From NCBI GenBank assembly GCA_036964625.1, contig JBALTG010000174.1, positions 1 through 6,894 of the forward strand: a DNA stretch of 6,894 bases. The letters are read 5' to 3'. Positions 5,964 to 6,894 of this stretch are shown piece after piece; position 1 is the first letter of the stretch; each line of letters starts with the position of its first letter. Source of the stretch: Motiliproteus sp036964625 (lineage in GTDB: Bacteria > Pseudomonadota > Gammaproteobacteria > Pseudomonadales > Balneatricaceae). The position numbers were made by a program, and so were the translations under genes. Under the pieces are notes generated by a model. It was given only the letters and a program-made list of their open reading frames with translations. It was not told where the DNA came from and did no database searches.

Positions 5964-6593
5964 ATGCTCAAGGTCTATGGCTTTCCCAATTCCCGCTCGC
6001 TGCGGATCACCTGGCTGCTCGAGGAGCTGGGGCTCGATTATGACTATCAGCTGATCGATTTTTCCAAGGGCGACAACCGCGCGCCCGCATTTTTGGCGAT
6101 GAATCCGGCCGGCAAGGTGCCGGTGATTGAGGATAACGAGCTGGTCATGTTCGAATCGGCCGCGATTGTCAGCCACTTGGCGGATCGTTACGGCGACAGC
6201 GCGATCATTCCCGCCGTCGGCAGCGCCGCACGCGGACTGTTCATGCAGTGGAGTTACTTTGCGGTCAGTGAGCTGGAGCAGCCGCTGTGGACAATGGCAA
6301 AACATAAATTTGCCCTGCCGGAGGAACATCGGGTCAAAGAGATCTTCGCGACCGCGGGTTGGGAGTACCAGAAGGCTTTAGCGCTTCTCAGTCAAGGCCT
6401 AGGTGACCAGGATTACCTGCTGGGCGATAGCTTCACGGCGGTGGATATTTTGCTTGCACACACCTTGCAGTGGGGGGTTACGTATGAGCAACCGATCCCG
6501 CAGGCGAACCTAAACGCCTATCGCGAACGGGTGATGTCGCGTCCGGCGCGGGTCAAGGCGTTAGCGCGGGAAACTCAGGCTCTGGAAGGATAG
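5964..6593 (+). CDS. Glutathione S-transferase family protein
   Basis: A 209-residue cytosolic GST of usual length. The N-terminal thioredoxin-like domain starts MLKVYGFPNSRSLRITWLL, with serines at 10 and 12 as candidate catalytic residues. It contains N47-P-A-G-K-V-P53-V (cis-proline loop binding the glutathione backbone) and F63-E64-S65-A-A-I (gamma-glutamyl binding). The all-helical domain carries the N-capping box T158-A-V-D161 in SFTAVDILLAH. There are no cysteines, so a Cys-GST (beta/omega-type) mechanism is excluded. The enzyme would conjugate glutathione to electrophiles or reduce peroxides; the substrate is unknown. GAGGA at 5951-5955, eight bases before the ATG, supports the start. 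It lies 137 bp after the RND gene in the same direction, with its own candidate promoter, so co-regulation with the pump is possible but not shown. Confidence 0.92.
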   Translation: MLKVYGFPNSRSLRITWLLEELGLDYDYQLIDFSKGDNRAPAFLAMNPAGKVPVIEDNELVMFESAAIVSHLADRYGDSAIIPAVGSAARGLFMQWSYFAVSELEQPLWTMAKHKFALPEEHRVKEIFATAGWEYQKALALLSQGLGDQDYLLGDSFTAVDILLAHTLQWGVTYEQPIPQANLNAYRERVMSRPARVKALARETQALEG

Positions 6594-6618
6594 GGTTCGA
6601 AGGATAGGCGCTGCTAGC

Positions 6619-6660
6619 GTCGGGTTTTACCCCGACAGTTGATGGCTGTCGGGTTTACTA
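6619..6660. terminator. Hairpin terminator between converging GST and yjdM/phnA-family genes
   Basis: A perfect 8-bp stem CCCGACAG (6631-6638) / CTGTCGGG (6646-6653) with a 7-base loop is followed by TTTACTATT, a modest T-rich tail for the rightward GST transcript. A second, mutually exclusive stem pairs GTCGGG (6619-6624) with CCCGAC (6631-6636) around TTTTAC. Minus-strand reading gives the same main stem but no T run, so termination of the leftward gene here is less certain. Confidence 0.7.
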
Positions 6661-6666
6661 TTGGCC

Positions 6667-6894
6667 TCAGTTCGACTTCTTGAGGAACTTGGTCAGCAGC
6701 ACGATGCGTACACCGTTGACCCGGCCCTCGATCTGCTCGGGGTTGTCGGTCAGTGAAATGCCGCGCACGGCGGTGCCGCGTTTGGCGGTGAAGCCGGCGC
6801 CTTTGACGTCCAGATCCTTGATCAGGGTGACGTTGTCGCCGCCATTGAGGATGGCGCCGTTGCTGTCTTTGGTGGTTGAAACCGGGGCATCGTC
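6667..6894 (-). CDS. yjdM: YjdM/PhnA-family protein, C-terminal part (cut by window edge)
   Basis: The minus strand is open from the window edge to TGA at 6667-6669, giving the last 75 residues of a protein whose start lies beyond the window. It opens DDAPVSTTKDSNGAIL and contains G-G-D-N-V-T-L-I-K-D-L-D-V-K-G (18-32), then GTAVRGISL (40-48) and an ending TKFLKKSN. This is the small beta-rich C-terminal domain of the YjdM/PhnA family (E. coli YjdM has the very similar DGDSVTIIKDLKVKG and ends in a lysine-rich tail). The N-terminal zinc-ribbon expected in full-length members is outside the window. Despite the old PhnA name, a direct role in phosphonate breakdown is not established. It converges on the GST gene, 73 bases from its stop. 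Family assignment is confident, exact symbol less so. Confidence 0.85.
   Translation of the reverse strand, partial: DDAPVSTTKDSNGAILNGGDNVTLIKDLDVKGAGFTAKRGTAVRGISLTDNPEQIEGRVNGVRIVLLTKFLKKSN

Overview
The window looks like a chromosomal stretch from a GC-rich gammaproteobacterium. This is inferred from gene content (ArsR-linked RND efflux pair, rhodanese, DsbA-like protein, YjdM/PhnA protein), from strong G/C bias at codon third positions, and from E. coli-like Shine-Dalgarno and sigma-70-like promoter sequences. No species can be named. No rRNA, tRNA, transposase, integrase or CRISPR array is visible, and no gap between genes exceeds 300 bases.

Layout. Positions 1-114 hold a 54-bp perfect direct repeat that duplicates the end of the first gene. 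Two genes run leftward as a tightly coupled pair: a cysteine-rich single-domain rhodanese (771-1127) and a DsbA-fold protein with only one active-site cysteine (115-771), joined by a one-base TGATG overlap. A 146-bp divergent control region (1128-1273) carries three 15-bp-spaced repeats, a perfect 15-bp palindrome and two overlapping candidate promoters. Rightward from it runs an operon: an ArsR-family repressor (1274-1591), a periplasmic adaptor (1656-2675) and a full-length RND inner-membrane permease (2680-5826). A separate glutathione S-transferase gene (5964-6593) follows with its own candidate promoter. It converges, across a hairpin terminator, on the 3' end of a leftward yjdM/phnA-family gene (6667-6894) cut by the window edge.

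How the genes may work together. The ArsR protein has Cys32 and Cys94 where the sulfide/persulfide-sensing BigR/SqrR/YgaV repressors, as I recall them, carry their sensing pair. It lacks the ELCVCDL-type metal motif. Its divergent neighbours are a rhodanese (persulfide/sulfane-sulfur chemistry) and a thioredoxin-fold protein. The simplest model, which is inference, is a repressor that senses reactive sulfur or another thiol-modifying stress and controls both a sulfur-handling pair and an RND pump through the shared control region. The pump's substrate cannot be read from sequence, and no outer-membrane channel gene is present, so it would rely on a TolC-type partner elsewhere. The GST next door fits a thiol theme but need not belong to the regulon.
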